DNA of 39,756 nt from Gammaproteobacteria bacterium 13_2_20CM_66_19 (GCA_001914695.1 MNCZ01000135.1:1-39756); one strand, 5' to 3'; counted from the stretch's first letter, positions 1 to 8,609 are shown. The notes: generated by a model from the letters alone, not told the origin. Numbers and translations are program-made.

Positions 1-41
1 TCGCTCGGCATGTCTTCCGGCTGACAGCGCGATGCCCGGCG

Positions 42-74
42 CCGGCCGCCTCGAGGCTCACTCGAGGCGGCCGG
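42..74 (-). terminator. Strong GC-rich stem-loop across the rimO stop codon
   Basis: Positions 42-55 and 61-74 are a perfect 14-bp inverted repeat with a 5-base loop (56-60). The rimO stop codon (58-60) lies inside the loop. The stem is almost all G/C and would be very stable in the rimO transcript. No run of T follows on the minus strand, so it is not a textbook intrinsic terminator. It may act as a transcript-end stabiliser or a Rho-assisted stop. The structure is certain; the role is inferred. Confidence 0.5.
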
Positions 75-1437
75 TGAGATCGTAGTCGTCCGCGGCCACG
101 ATTCGCACCGGGGCGAAATCTCCCGCGCGCACCCCGCGCGCATCCTCGATCCGCACGATGCCGTCGATCTGCGGCGCGTCCGCTTCGCTCCGGGCGAGCG
201 CGGTGCCGCCCTCGAGGGAGTCGACGAGAACCCGCATGCGCTGACCGATGCGCCCGGCGAGGCGCCGCCGGCTGATCGTGGCGGCACGCTCCATGAAGCG
301 CGCGTAGCGCTCTTCCTGCACCTCGGGCGCCACGTGCTCCGGCAGCGCGTTCGCCGCGGCGCCCTCGACGGGGGAGTACTTGAAGCAGCCGACGCGATCG
401 AGCTCCGCCTCATCGAGCCACCTCAGAAGCTCGGCGAACTCGGCCTCCGTCTCCCCGGGGAAGCCGACGATGAAGGTGCTGCGGAGCGTCAGTTCGGGGC
501 ACTCGGCGCGCCAGGCGCGGATGCGCGCGAGCGTGTCCTCGGCATGCGCCGGGCGGCGCATGCGGCGCAACACCGAGGGGCTCCCGTGCTGAAAAGGAAT
601 ATCGAGATAGGGGAGCACGCGCCGCGCCGCCATCAGCGGGATCACCTGGTCGACGTGCGGATAGGGATAGACGTAGTGCAGGCGTACCCAGACGCCGAGC
701 TCCGCGAGTCCGCGGGCGAGGTCGATGAAGCGCGTCTGGTAGCTCGCGCCGCGCCAGCTTCCCGGCGCGTAGCGGATGTCCGAGCCGTAGGCGCTGGTGT
801 CCTGAGCGATCACCAGGAGCTCCTTGACGCCGGCGGCGACGAGGCGCTCGGCCTCACCTAACACGTCGTCGATGCGGCGGCTCGCGAGCCGTCCGCGCAT
901 CGCCGGGATGATGCAGAAGCTGCACTTGTTGTTGCAGCCCTCCGCGACCTTCAGGTACGCGTAGTGCCGGGGCGTCAGCCGCACTCCCTGCGGCGGGACG
1001 AGGTCGAGGAAAGGATCATGGCGCGGCGGCAGCTGCTCGTGCACGGCGCCTACCACCTCTTCATAAGCCTGCGGGCCGGTCACCTTGAGGACCCGAGGAT
1101 GGCGCTCGAGAATCCGCTCGGGTCTCGCGCCCAGGCACCCCGTGACGATCACGCGGCCGCATCGCGAGAGCGCTTCGCCGATTGCATCGAGGGATTCATC
1201 GATCGCGGCGTCGATGAACCCGCAGGTGTTGACCACGACGAGGTCGGCGGCTTCGTAGGTCGGCGCGACCTCGTAGCCTTCGGCGCGCAGCTGCGTGAGG
1301 ATGCGCTCCGAGTCGACGAGCGCCTTGGGACACCCGAGGCTCACGAAGCCGACCTTGGGCGCGCGATGCCCGGCACGTGCACCAGAGGTTGTCCGGCTGC
1401 CGGGACGCTGGCGTGTACGCCTCTTGTGTTCTGGCAC
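58..1437 (-). CDS. rimO: Ribosomal protein S12 methylthiotransferase RimO
   Basis: Radical-SAM enzyme that adds a methylthio group to the conserved aspartate of ribosomal protein S12 in the cytoplasm. The 459-residue protein shows the family order. The N-terminal methylthiotransferase domain starts at '[16 protein letters not shown]' (about 29-44) and has cluster cysteines C36, C72 and C101. The radical SAM core carries the CxxxCxxC motif at C168, C172 and C175 ('[10 protein letters not shown]'). A TRAM-like RNA-binding tail forms the C-terminus. '[12 protein letters not shown]' is the RimO rather than MiaB version of the N-terminal motif. The start is a GTG with no clear ribosome-binding site; the ~28-residue basic extension before the conserved core is a little long and could be partly untranslated, but no ATG lies in frame there. 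The stop sits in the loop of a stable hairpin. Confidence 0.95.
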   Translation of the reverse strand: MPEHKRRTRQRPGSRTTSGARAGHRAPKVGFVSLGCPKALVDSERILTQLRAEGYEVAPTYEAADLVVVNTCGFIDAAIDESLDAIGEALSRCGRVIVTGCLGARPERILERHPRVLKVTGPQAYEEVVGAVHEQLPPRHDPFLDLVPPQGVRLTPRHYAYLKVAEGCNNKCSFCIIPAMRGRLASRRIDDVLGEAERLVAAGVKELLVIAQDTSAYGSDIRYAPGSWRGASYQTRFIDLARGLAELGVWVRLHYVYPYPHVDQVIPLMAARRVLPYLDIPFQHGSPSVLRRMRRPAHAEDTLARIRAWRAECPELTLRSTFIVGFPGETEAEFAELLRWLDEAELDRVGCFKYSPVEGAAANALPEHVAPEVQEERYARFMERAATISRRRLAGRIGQRMRVLVDSLEGGTALARSEADAPQIDGIVRIEDARGVRAGDFAPVRIVAADDYDLTGRLE

Positions 1438-1451
1438 TTAAGTCCCGCCGA

Positions 1452-1640
1452 CTACAGCTGGCGCGGGACGCCGCTCTGCGCCGCTGCGCTCGCCGGGGCT
1501 GCGGCGCCACTGCTCTGGTGGTGGTGAACCCTGTTGAGCGCGTAGAAAACCGCCAACACGACCGCCGGCATCAGCAGGTATGGCCAGATCGCGGGCCGCC
1601 GCTCGCGCGGGGGACTGGGGCTGACAGGGCTAGCGGCCAT
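1452..1640 (-). CDS. Small single-pass membrane protein, unknown function
   Basis: A 62-residue protein whose ATG (1638-1640) lies inside the 3' end of the PEBP-family gene, overlapping it by 11 bases in another frame, which suggests translational coupling. It has a short Pro-rich start ('MAASPVSPSPPRERRP'), one hydrophobic segment at about residues 19-34 ('WPYLLMPAVVLAVFYAL') and a His/Ala/Ser-rich tail ('NRVHHHQSSG'). The basic residues before the helix suggest the N-terminus is cytoplasmic. I do not recognise a family. It could be a chance ORF, but the single clean transmembrane helix and the overlap argue that it is real. It ends 14 bases before the rimO start, so the three genes may share a transcript. 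Confidence 0.5.
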   Translation of the reverse strand: MAASPVSPSPPRERRPAIWPYLLMPAVVLAVFYALNRVHHHQSSGAAAPASAAAQSGVPRQL

Positions 1641-2226
1641 AGGTGCCCATGAGCTCGGCCGTCGCGAGCGCGTGCATGCGGACCGAGAAGGCGACGAAGG
1701 CGGCAGTCGCATCGGCAGGCACTTCGAGCTTCTCCACCTTGAGCGCGTAGACGCGCACGTAATAGCGGTGGGGCTTGCCCGGCGGTGGGCACGGCCCGCC
1801 GTAACCGGGGTCGCCGAAATCCGTGCGTCCCTCGAGCGCGCCCGACGGCAACAGGCTCTTCTTCGGATCGCCGGCGCCGGCGGGGAGCGAGCCCACGTTC
1901 GCAGGGATGTTGTAAACCACCCAGTGCCACCAGCCGCTCCCCGTGGGCGCGTCCGGATCATGCATCAGTATCGCGAAGCTCTTGGTTCCGACTGGGGCGC
2001 TGCTCCAGCTGAGCTCGGGCGAGACGTTGCCGCCCTTGCAGCCGAAGCTGTTGTAGACCTGGGCGTCCGCGATCTTCCCGCCGGGGGAGATGTTCGTACT
2101 GGTGACGGTGAATTTACCAGCCGTGCTCTGCGCGGTCCTGATGGGCTGGTTCGCCGCCATCAGCGCGCTGGCAACCAGAGCCATCGCCGCAAGCGCGGCC
2201 GCCGCCGTCCACACCGTTCGCCTCAT
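1630..2226 (-). CDS. Secreted YbhB/YbcL-family (PEBP) protein
   Basis: Phosphatidylethanolamine-binding-protein fold of the bacterial YbhB/YbcL type, 198 residues. The first ~25 residues are a signal peptide ('MRRTVWTAAAALAAMALVAS', then an Ala-rich end), so the protein should be periplasmic. The ligand-pocket signature 'DPDAPTGSGWWHWVVYNIP' is intact, followed by 'GYGGPCPPPGKPHRYYVRVYAL', which forms the second half of the pocket. The family binds small anionic or lipid-headgroup ligands; some members inhibit proteases, and most bacterial ones have no defined role. The reading frame ends 11 bases inside the next small gene. Family assignment is secure; the ligand is unknown. Confidence 0.92.
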   Translation of the reverse strand: MRRTVWTAAAALAAMALVASALMAANQPIRTAQSTAGKFTVTSTNISPGGKIADAQVYNSFGCKGGNVSPELSWSSAPVGTKSFAILMHDPDAPTGSGWWHWVVYNIPANVGSLPAGAGDPKKSLLPSGALEGRTDFGDPGYGGPCPPPGKPHRYYVRVYALKVEKLEVPADATAAFVAFSVRMHALATAELMGTYGR

Positions 2227-2303
2227 ACCTCCGCTCCCCCATACGACCGGTCGGCACCGGAGCGGCGAAGTGTGCCGCGGCCCCGGGAGGCTTGCAAATG
2301 CCG

Positions 2304-2654
2304 CTAGCGGCGCTCGTGCTCCTCGCGCTCCCAGCGACCGCCTTCCATGTGCCAGCGGTTGCCCTCACGGCGCCAGGCGTGCGGCACCCAGCGGTAACCC
2401 GGTCGCGGCGCTTCCCAGCGGCCGGGATGCCAGGCGTAGCGCCCCCTCTCCCAGAGCCAGGCGCCGCCGATCCAGAGATAGCCGGGGGCGGGCGCGACAC
2501 CGACCACCTCGTACCGGGGTGGGGGTGGCTCCACTTCGGACACCACGACGCCCGCCCTGTAGTAGCCGGGAGCGGGTGCGACGACGCATCCTGACACGAG
2601 CGCGGCGCCGAGCAGCGGGCCCACTAACGCCAAGCTGACGGAAATGTATTTCAT
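2304..2654 (-). CDS. YXWGXW-repeat-type lipoprotein
   Basis: A 116-residue exported protein. The N-terminus is a lipoprotein signal ending in a plausible lipobox, 'ALVSGC', with the lipidated Cys at about 23. The rest is rich in Trp, Tyr, Arg and Pro, with degenerate repeats of the form W-x(5-7)-W: 'YLWIGGAWLWERGRYAWHPG', 'RWEAPRPGYRWVPHAW', 'NRWHMEGGRWE'. These match the YXWGXW/WXXGXW repeat lipoproteins common in proteobacteria, whose function is not established. The ATG at 2654 is preceded on the minus strand by GGAGG at a good distance. It is transcribed divergently from the methyltransferase gene. Confidence 0.8.
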   Translation of the reverse strand: MKYISVSLALVGPLLGAALVSGCVVAPAPGYYRAGVVVSEVEPPPPRYEVVGVAPAPGYLWIGGAWLWERGRYAWHPGRWEAPRPGYRWVPHAWRREGNRWHMEGGRWEREEHERR

Positions 2655-2738
2655 CAGCGCGCCTCCTTGTTCGCGCGCGGTTGCGGGAACATATTACCCG
2701 GCAACGCGCGGGATCTGATTGCAGCATACACACGCGGA

Positions 2739-3419
2739 ATGGCAGATGAACGGCCTATCCGGGATGGACTCGTGAGCCCACCGCTGCGCCGGATTCCCCG
2801 GCGCCCCCGGTGCGCGAGCCGGGCGGAGGCCGGCCGCGCGGCGCGCTTCGATCGCGACTATTACCGCCGCTTCTATTTCAACCCGCGCACCGCGGTCGCG
2901 ACGCGCGAGGAGACGCGCTCGCGCGCCCGGTTGATCGCCGCGCTCACCGCGCACGCGGGCCTGCCCGTGCGGCGGATCCTCGAAGCGGGCTGCGGCACCG
3001 GGATGCTGCGCGCGGCGCTGCGACGCCTGCTGCCCTCCGCACACTACGTGGCGCTGGAGGCGAGCGAGTATCTCTGCGAGCGCTACGGCTGGCAGCACGG
3101 CCGGATCGAGGCGTACCGCGCGCGGCTTCCCTTTGACCTGGTGATCTGCTACGACGTGCTGCAGTACCTCGATAAGCGCGCGGCGCAGCGCGCGCTCGAG
3201 AACTTCGGCAGGCTGTGCCGCGGCGTGCTCTACTTCAGCGCCCTGACCGGGCTCGATCTCGAGCGCAACTGCGATCCGCTGCGCACCGATGCCAATGTCC
3301 ACCTGAGGAGCGCCCACTGGTATCGCGTGCGGCTGAAGCGTCGGTTCCGCGAGGCGGGCCTCGGGTTCTGGCTGCGTCGCGGAGCGCCCCTCACGCTCTG
3401 GGAGCTGGAGTGTCGCTGA
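2739..3419 (+). CDS. Class I SAM-dependent methyltransferase
   Basis: Cytoplasmic methyltransferase of 226 residues. The SAM-binding motif I is 'RRILEAGCGTGMLRAAL', followed by a strand ending in a conserved Glu ('YVALEASEYL') that would hold the ribose of SAM, and motif IV-like 'FDLVICYDVLQYLD'. This layout is typical of Methyltransf_11/25-type proteins acting on small molecules, but the substrate cannot be read from sequence. The ATG at 2739 was chosen because the upstream in-frame region (from 2667) overlaps the promoter area of the divergent lipoprotein and has no domain content. The gene converges with the permease gene, with only 20 bases between the stops. Confidence 0.85.
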   Translation: MADERPIRDGLVSPPLRRIPRRPRCASRAEAGRAARFDRDYYRRFYFNPRTAVATREETRSRARLIAALTAHAGLPVRRILEAGCGTGMLRAALRRLLPSAHYVALEASEYLCERYGWQHGRIEAYRARLPFDLVICYDVLQYLDKRAAQRALENFGRLCRGVLYFSALTGLDLERNCDPLRTDANVHLRSAHWYRVRLKRRFREAGLGFWLRRGAPLTLWELECR

Positions 3420-3439
3420 CGGGGGACGACTGCGCCGGC

Positions 3440-4837
3440 CTAAAGCAGGCGGCGCCCGCGAAACAGCGGATAGAGCGGCAACCCGAGGAGGATGAGGAGC
3501 ACCGTCGCGATCGATTCCTTGGGGTTCCTGATGAGCGCGCTCACCACGATCCACACCATCACGAGGAGGAAGATCAGCGGCACGAGCGGATAGCCGGGCA
3601 GGCGGTACGGACGGGGCGCGGTTGCGAGCTTGCGCCGCAGCACCAACACCGCGAGCATCACCGGGATCCAGAACAGCGCGTAGGACATGACCGCCATGTT
3701 GGTGAGCTCATCGAAGGTGCCCGAGGCGGCCAGCAGCGCCGCCCAGATGCACAGCAGCACGAGCGACGTGATCGGGACGCGCGTGCGCGGGGAGAGCCGT
3801 GCGAAGGGCTCGAAGAACAGACCATCGCGCGCGGAGGCATAGGAGACTCGCGCGCGGGCGAGGATCGTGCCGTTCAGCGAGCCGACGGTGGAGATGAGGA
3901 ACACGAGTGCCGCCACCGGCGCTGCGCGCGAGCCGAGAAAGGTCTGCACGGCGCGCGCGGCAACCGAAGGCGCCTCCGGGTAGGCGGTGGAGTTGGCGGA
4001 AGCCACCTGCCAGACGGGTAAGGCATAGAGATAGGCGGCGTTGACCGCGAGGTAGATCGCGAGCACCAGGAGCGATCCGCCGATGATGGCGCGCGGCAGG
4101 TTGCGCTCCGGATTCTGCACCTCGCTCGCCGCCATGGGCAGGTACTGCCAGCCGCTGTAGGCCCAGAGCGCCGCGAACATCGCGGCGCCGAAGCCCGCGA
4201 GGCCGCCGCTCGCCTGGTGCGGGGGCGGCGTCAGATTCGCCCAGGTGCCCGTGTCGCTGAAGCCGAACACGCCGACCGCCACGGCGACGATCGCCGCCAC
4301 CTTGGCGACGGTGAGCGCGGTCTGCACGCGCCCGCCGAGCATGACCCCGGCGCAGTTGATGGCGGCGAACACCGCGATCACCCCGATCGCGACCAGCTGC
4401 CTCGTCCCGAGCTGGAGCGTGTAGTCGGCGCCAAAGAGGTGCACGCTGCGGGCGAACCACTGGGTGTCGAAGGGATGGATGTCGGAGATGAAGATCGCGA
4501 CCGCGGCGCCGTAGGCCGCGATGCTCGCCCCGCCGAGCACAAAGCTGTTGCAGGCGTAGAGGAACCCGGGCACCTCGCCGAACGCGGCCCTCAAGTACAC
4601 GTACTCGCCGCCCGCATCCGGCAGCAGCGCGCCGAGCTCCGCGAAGCAGAGAGCCCCGAGCATGGCGACCACGCCCGCGGCCACCCACGCGGCGAGCACC
4701 AGCGCGGGCGTTCCGACCGCCTGGGCCATGGCGGCGGACTTGAGGAACACGCCCGTGCCGATGGTGATGCCGACCACGAGAGAGGCGGCGTGGGTCAGCG
4801 TCAGATCGCGACGCAGCTCGAGCACGGTGGAGCTCAC
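3440..4837 (-). CDS. APC-superfamily amino acid permease (LAT-like)
   Basis: Inner-membrane amino acid transporter of about 465 residues with 12 predicted hydrophobic segments. The first helix carries the unwound-helix substrate motif 'VVGITIGTGVF', and helix 3 is preceded by 'FAELGALLPDAGGEYVYLR', the classic APC signature. 'SEVQNPERNLPRAIIGG' in the middle loop is typical of the L-type (LAT/SteT-like) subgroup, which usually exchanges neutral amino acids. The start is uncertain: a GTG at 4837 or an in-frame TTG at 4852; neither has a strong ribosome-binding site. It is divergent from the OsmC gene, with about 45 bases between them, so the two promoters must overlap. Confidence 0.9.
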   Translation of the reverse strand: MSSTVLELRRDLTLTHAASLVVGITIGTGVFLKSAAMAQAVGTPALVLAAWVAAGVVAMLGALCFAELGALLPDAGGEYVYLRAAFGEVPGFLYACNSFVLGGASIAAYGAAVAIFISDIHPFDTQWFARSVHLFGADYTLQLGTRQLVAIGVIAVFAAINCAGVMLGGRVQTALTVAKVAAIVAVAVGVFGFSDTGTWANLTPPPHQASGGLAGFGAAMFAALWAYSGWQYLPMAASEVQNPERNLPRAIIGGSLLVLAIYLAVNAAYLYALPVWQVASANSTAYPEAPSVAARAVQTFLGSRAAPVAALVFLISTVGSLNGTILARARVSYASARDGLFFEPFARLSPRTRVPITSLVLLCIWAALLAASGTFDELTNMAVMSYALFWIPVMLAVLVLRRKLATAPRPYRLPGYPLVPLIFLLVMVWIVVSALIRNPKESIATVLLILLGLPLYPLFRGRRLL

Positions 4838-4870
4838 ACCGCTATCGTACAATCCCGCGGGCGTTCACAC

Positions 4871-4885
4871 GGAGGTAAAGCGATG
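4871..4885 (+). promoter_or_regulatory. Strong ribosome-binding site fixing the OsmC start
   Basis: GGAGG at 4871-4875 lies 7 bases before the ATG at 4883. The open frame extends far upstream (to 4217) as a shadow of the permease gene, so this site decides the true start of the OsmC-family gene. Confidence 0.8.
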
Positions 4886-5359
4886 GCAGAGCACGAATAC
4901 CGGGCCACGATCCACTGGACGCGCGGCACCGCGGTCTTCACCGACAAGCGTTACAGCCGCGGCCACACCTGGCGCTTCGACGGCGGCGTCGAGGTTCCCG
5001 CCTCCTCCTCGCCGCAGGTGGTCCGGGCGCCGCTCTCGGTCGAGGCGGCGGTCGATCCCGAGGAAGCGCTGGTCGCATCGCTGTCGAGCTGCCACATGCT
5101 GTTCTTCCTGGCATTCGCCGCCGCCGGCGGCTGGCGGGTCGACGATTACAGCGATGAGGCTGTCGGCGTCATGGGCAAGAACGCCGCCGGCCGCATCGCC
5201 ATGGTGCGCGTCAGCTTAACTCCGCGCGTCGCCTTCTCGGGCGCGCGGCTGCCCGCGCGCGCGCAGATCCTGGAGCTCCACACCCGAGCGCATGAAGAGT
5301 GTTATATCGCGAACTCCGTCACCACGGACGTGCGCTGCGAGCCGGTATTCGACGCGTGA
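4883..5359 (+). CDS. OsmC-family peroxidase-like protein
   Basis: Protein of 158 residues with the OsmC/Ohr fold, which reduces organic hydroperoxides using two cysteines. The peroxidatic Cys lies in 'VASLSSCHMLFFLAFA' and the second Cys in 'AHEECYIANSVTTDVRC'; both are at the usual family positions. The N-terminal strand region 'YRATIHWTRG' and the middle 'EALVASLSSCH' are typical of the OsmC/YhfA-like branch rather than Ohr. The likely role is detoxification of peroxides in the cytoplasm, with reducing equivalents from a dithiol. The next gene starts 3 bases after the stop, so the two form an operon. Confidence 0.9.
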   Translation: MAEHEYRATIHWTRGTAVFTDKRYSRGHTWRFDGGVEVPASSSPQVVRAPLSVEAAVDPEEALVASLSSCHMLFFLAFAAAGGWRVDDYSDEAVGVMGKNAAGRIAMVRVSLTPRVAFSGARLPARAQILELHTRAHEECYIANSVTTDVRCEPVFDA

Positions 5360-5362
5360 GCG

Positions 5363-5755
5363 ATGCCTGACACACTCGCGAGCCTTCGCGGCCCCGTGAG
5401 CTGCCGGCGCGGGGCCGCGCCGCTCGGCCTCACGCTCATCGGCGAGACCTCCGAGCACCCGGGCGAGCGCACCGAGCTCGCCTTCAGCGCGGCGGCGCCG
5501 GCCGACTTTCCCGAAGCCCTCGAGGGCGCGGTGATCGAGCGCGTGGGCACACATCAGTATCGGATCGCCAGCGCGCCGCGCGAGTGGCTGATCGAGGCCA
5601 CCGCGGTACATGTGCACCGCGACATCGCCGTGCCTTTCTACCGCGCGCTCCCGCCGCGGCGCGTGCCGCTCGCGAAGCGGATCTTCTGGAGAGTGGTACT
5701 CGCGCTCGCGGCGACCCGCACCGGGCTCGCGCTGCTGCGGAGGCTGCGGCGCTGA
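5363..5755 (+). CDS. Conserved hypothetical protein, 130 residues
   Basis: I do not recognise this protein. It begins three bases after the OsmC stop and so is probably translated from the same message. The first ~95 residues look soluble and mixed alpha/beta ('YRIASAPREWLIEATAVHVH'). The last ~30 residues are hydrophobic with basic ends ('KRIFWRVVLALAATRTGLAL', then 'LRRLRR') and could form one membrane or membrane-edge helix. Codon use matches the neighbours, with G/C in nearly all third positions. The pairing with OsmC suggests an accessory role in peroxide or membrane stress, but this is only context. Confidence 0.65.
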   Translation: MPDTLASLRGPVSCRRGAAPLGLTLIGETSEHPGERTELAFSAAAPADFPEALEGAVIERVGTHQYRIASAPREWLIEATAVHVHRDIAVPFYRALPPRRVPLAKRIFWRVVLALAATRTGLALLRRLRR

Positions 5756-5843
5756 CGGCGGTGTCGACGGCGCTGTTGCGCTTTCCTGCAGCCGCTTCCG
5801 AGGGCCCGCGCCTTCCGCCAGGCGCGCGATCGGCTCCGGGGCT

Positions 5844-6992
5844 TCAGGAGCTGCGCGAGCCGACCTCGAGGATCTGGCCCTCGAGGAGCGGCTGGCGCCG
5901 CGCGCCGAGGAGCAACGCGTAGGCGCTGAACAAGGCGTGGAAAGCCCGCTTCCAGGTGAACTGCGTGAGCACGCGCGCGCGGGCGGCGGCGCCGATTGTC
6001 TCGAGGTCGCGATCGTAGAGCGCGACGATCGCCTCCGCCATGCCGAAGGCGGAGTTTGGCTCGGCGAGCACGCCGACCCTCTCGTCCACGAACTCCGGGA
6101 AGGCGCCGGCCCGCGCCGCGACCACCGGGCGGCCGCACGCCATGGCCTCGAGGATCACGAGACCGAAGGTCTCTTTGGTGCCCGCGTGCACGAGCGCATC
6201 GGCGGACGCGATCCACTGTGCGAGCTCGAGGCTGTCGCGCCGGTAGGGGAGCATCGTGACGTTGCGAGCGGGGCGCCCCCGGCGCTCGCCGCCGATCAGG
6301 AGCAGGTGATACGGGTGGCCGAGGAGCGCAAACGCCTGCAGCAGCACCGGCAGATTCTTCTCGGGCGAGAGCCTCCCGGCGTAGACCAGGACGCGCGCGG
6401 CGTCCGGCAGACCGAGCCGCGTGCGGAGCGCCGCGGTGCGGCGCGCGGGATTGAACACTTCGGCGTCGACGCCGAGCGGCTGATGGATGACGCGAGAGAC
6501 GCCGAGGTTCCTCAAGTAATCGCACATTCCCCGGCTCGGAGCGAACACCGCGTCGAGCCGCGCGTACAGAGCGCGCACATAGCGCCCGACGAGCGGCTCG
6601 GCGAGCGCACTGCCGATGCGGCCGCCGATGATCTTCGGGACGTTCGAGTGATAGAAACCCACCACCGGGATGCCGCGGCGCTGCGCGACCTGCCAGGCGC
6701 ACCACGCCGGATGGAACGCATCGCCCGCCTCGATGAGCGTCGGCTCGAGCGCATCGAGAATCCTCGTCCAGCGGCGCGGATTGAGCGGCAGGCGGTAGTT
6801 GAAGCTGGCCGGTACGGGGTAGCCCGAGAGCGTGCACAGTCCGCCGCGCTCGAACTGATCATCCCGCCCGGGGACGACGATCGTGTGCTCCCAGGAGGTG
6901 TGGGCGGCGAGCCACGCGTGCTTGGCCGTGAGATAGCGCTTGACGCCACCGCTGGTGGGCGAATAAAACAGCGTGGTATCAACAAGATGCAT
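5844..6992 (-). CDS. GT4-type glycosyltransferase (group 1)
   Basis: Retaining glycosyltransferase with the GT-B fold, 382 residues, using a nucleotide sugar in the cytoplasm or at the inner membrane. The N-terminal half begins 'MHLVDTTLFYSPTSGGVKRY', a typical acceptor-domain start with a Gly-rich loop. The C-terminal half shows 'VLVYAGRLSPEKNLPVLLQA' (the GRLxxEKN donor-site motif) and 'KETFGLVILEAMACGRPVVA' (the E-x7-E motif). The ATG at 6992 was chosen over an in-frame ATG at 7100, which adds 36 residues with no family match; an AGAAGAA-type site precedes 6992. There are no sugar-pathway neighbours, so the product could be a glycolipid or an osmolyte; I cannot say which. Confidence 0.88.
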   Translation of the reverse strand: MHLVDTTLFYSPTSGGVKRYLTAKHAWLAAHTSWEHTIVVPGRDDQFERGGLCTLSGYPVPASFNYRLPLNPRRWTRILDALEPTLIEAGDAFHPAWCAWQVAQRRGIPVVGFYHSNVPKIIGGRIGSALAEPLVGRYVRALYARLDAVFAPSRGMCDYLRNLGVSRVIHQPLGVDAEVFNPARRTAALRTRLGLPDAARVLVYAGRLSPEKNLPVLLQAFALLGHPYHLLLIGGERRGRPARNVTMLPYRRDSLELAQWIASADALVHAGTKETFGLVILEAMACGRPVVAARAGAFPEFVDERVGVLAEPNSAFGMAEAIVALYDRDLETIGAAARARVLTQFTWKRAFHALFSAYALLLGARRQPLLEGQILEVGSRSS

Positions 6993-7124
6993 GGATTCTT
7001 CTGTCGCCCCTCGGTCCCCCGGCCGGATGCCCGCGCATTGCACCTGCATGACGGGGTGAGTGTCAAGCGCGGCCGGCCGCGCGGCGAGGGGCGCGGGCAA
7101 GCGAGCGGCGCGCGGGCTCTTAGC

Positions 7125-8609
7125 TCACGCCGGCTTGATGTTGGCGTTCAGGCGGAACAGGTTGTTGGGATCGTAGCGCTTCTTGAGCGCCGCGAGCCGC
7201 GGGTAATTGTCGCCGTAGGCCGCGTGCACCCGCGTCTCGCGATCGTCGGTGGCGGCGAGATTGACGTACTGCCCGCGCGTCAGCGGCTCGATCTGCGTCC
7301 AGGTGTGCCGCACCCACTCGGTCCTGCGCTCCACGTCCGCCGCGGACATCTGCCATGAATCGAACACCCCGACGTTGTGGCTCGCGCCGCGATTGAAATA
7401 GGCGCTCGCCTTCGGCGGCACGCGGCTGATCGCCCCGCCCTGGTGCTGCAGCCACATCGTGAGCCCGTCCGAGGGCGCGCTCTCGGTGGCGCCGACCATG
7501 ACGTCGACGAGCGCCGGCGTGATGCCGTAGACGAGCCCTCCCTTGCCGTAGGCGCCGAGCGGACTCAACCCGCGCAGGTCGCCGCTTCCCTGGAGCCGAT
7601 CGTAGGGCGTCGCGGCGAGCGTATCCTCGAGCGGCTTGCCGAGCTTGCGCAGCGGTCCCACCACACGCTCCGCTTCGCCGGGAGGACCGCAGTAGCAGAC
7701 GTTGAATGCCAGCCAGCGCACGTTTTCCGGCGCGGTCCCCATCGCCACGTCCACGTACAGCTCGTCGGGCGCGGCCGCAATGATGTCGCCCAAGCTGCGC
7801 AACATCTCGCGGCCACCCGTGATGGGGAATTGGAGGTTGCCACCGTACATCACCGGGGTGACCTCGTGGAGGCGGAAGGTGAAGGAGGTCACCACGCCGA
7901 AATTGCCACCGCCGCCGCGAAGGGCCCAGAAGAGATCCGCGTTCTCCGTGGCGCTCGCGCGCTGCCACTCCCCGTCTGCCGTCACGAGCTCGGCTGCCAC
8001 GAGGTTGTCGCAGGTCAGCCCGAACTTCCTGGCGAGGCGTCCGACACCGCCACCGAGCGTGAGGCCTGCCACGCCGGTGTCCGCGACGGTGCCGACCGGC
8101 GTGGCGAGCCCGAACGCGAGGGCTTCGCGGTCGAGTTCGCCGAGGAGCGCGCCCGCCTCGACCCGCGCCAGCTTCGCGACCGGATCGACCTCGACGGCGC
8201 GCATTCGCGAGAGGTCGATGACGAGGCCGCGGTCGCAACCTGACTGACCCGACACGCTGTGACCGCCCGCGCGCACCGCGGTGAGGAGGCCCCGGGCGCC
8301 GCTGAAGCTCACCGCGCGCCGCACGTCCGCCGCACCCGCGCAGCGCACGATGAGCGAGGGATGGCGATCGAACGCCGGGTTCCAGAGCCTGCGGGCGCTC
8401 GCGTAGTCGGGATGGGCGACAGTGATGAGCTCACCGCGCAGCCCCGCACGCAGGTCCTGGATGTCGGCGGACTTGAGAGTCAGCTCCCGGCCATCGAGCC
8501 CGACGGCGGGAATGTCCGCGCCGCCGTCCGCGGCGAGTGCGCGATGGAAGGGAATGGAGGCGGCGCCGAGCGCCGCGAGTCCCCCTGCACAGAAGGTTCT
8601 TCTTCTCAT
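7125..8609 (-). CDS. Tat-exported FAD-linked oxidase (BBE family)
   Basis: Flavoprotein of 494 residues in the vanillyl-alcohol-oxidase / berberine-bridge-enzyme class. It starts with a twin-arginine-type signal ('MRRRTFCAGGLAALGAASIP'), so it should be exported folded. The FAD domain has 'AVRAGGHSVSGQ', whose His (about 117) is the usual covalent FAD attachment point, and 'GVAGLTLGGGVGRLARKFGL'. The C-terminus 'YPRLAALKKRYDPNNLFRLN' is the BBE domain. The second, cysteinyl FAD link of bicovalent family members is absent: the matching segment reads 'GTVADTGVAGLTLGGG' with no Cys. Substrates in this family are sugars, alkaloids or alcohols; none can be assigned here. The start at 8609 places the RR motif at the N-terminus. 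Confidence 0.88.
   Translation of the reverse strand: MRRRTFCAGGLAALGAASIPFHRALAADGGADIPAVGLDGRELTLKSADIQDLRAGLRGELITVAHPDYASARRLWNPAFDRHPSLIVRCAGAADVRRAVSFSGARGLLTAVRAGGHSVSGQSGCDRGLVIDLSRMRAVEVDPVAKLARVEAGALLGELDREALAFGLATPVGTVADTGVAGLTLGGGVGRLARKFGLTCDNLVAAELVTADGEWQRASATENADLFWALRGGGGNFGVVTSFTFRLHEVTPVMYGGNLQFPITGGREMLRSLGDIIAAAPDELYVDVAMGTAPENVRWLAFNVCYCGPPGEAERVVGPLRKLGKPLEDTLAATPYDRLQGSGDLRGLSPLGAYGKGGLVYGITPALVDVMVGATESAPSDGLTMWLQHQGGAISRVPPKASAYFNRGASHNVGVFDSWQMSAADVERRTEWVRHTWTQIEPLTRGQYVNLAATDDRETRVHAAYGDNYPRLAALKKRYDPNNLFRLNANIKPA

Noticed and set aside
4217-4882. A long N-terminal extension of the OsmC protein
   Set aside because: It is antisense to the permease gene, and a strong ribosome-binding site marks the start at 4883.
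5610-7358. A 582-codon plus-strand frame over the glycosyltransferase gene
   Set aside because: Antisense to the GT4 gene and running into the oxidase gene; Arg/Glu-rich low-complexity product.
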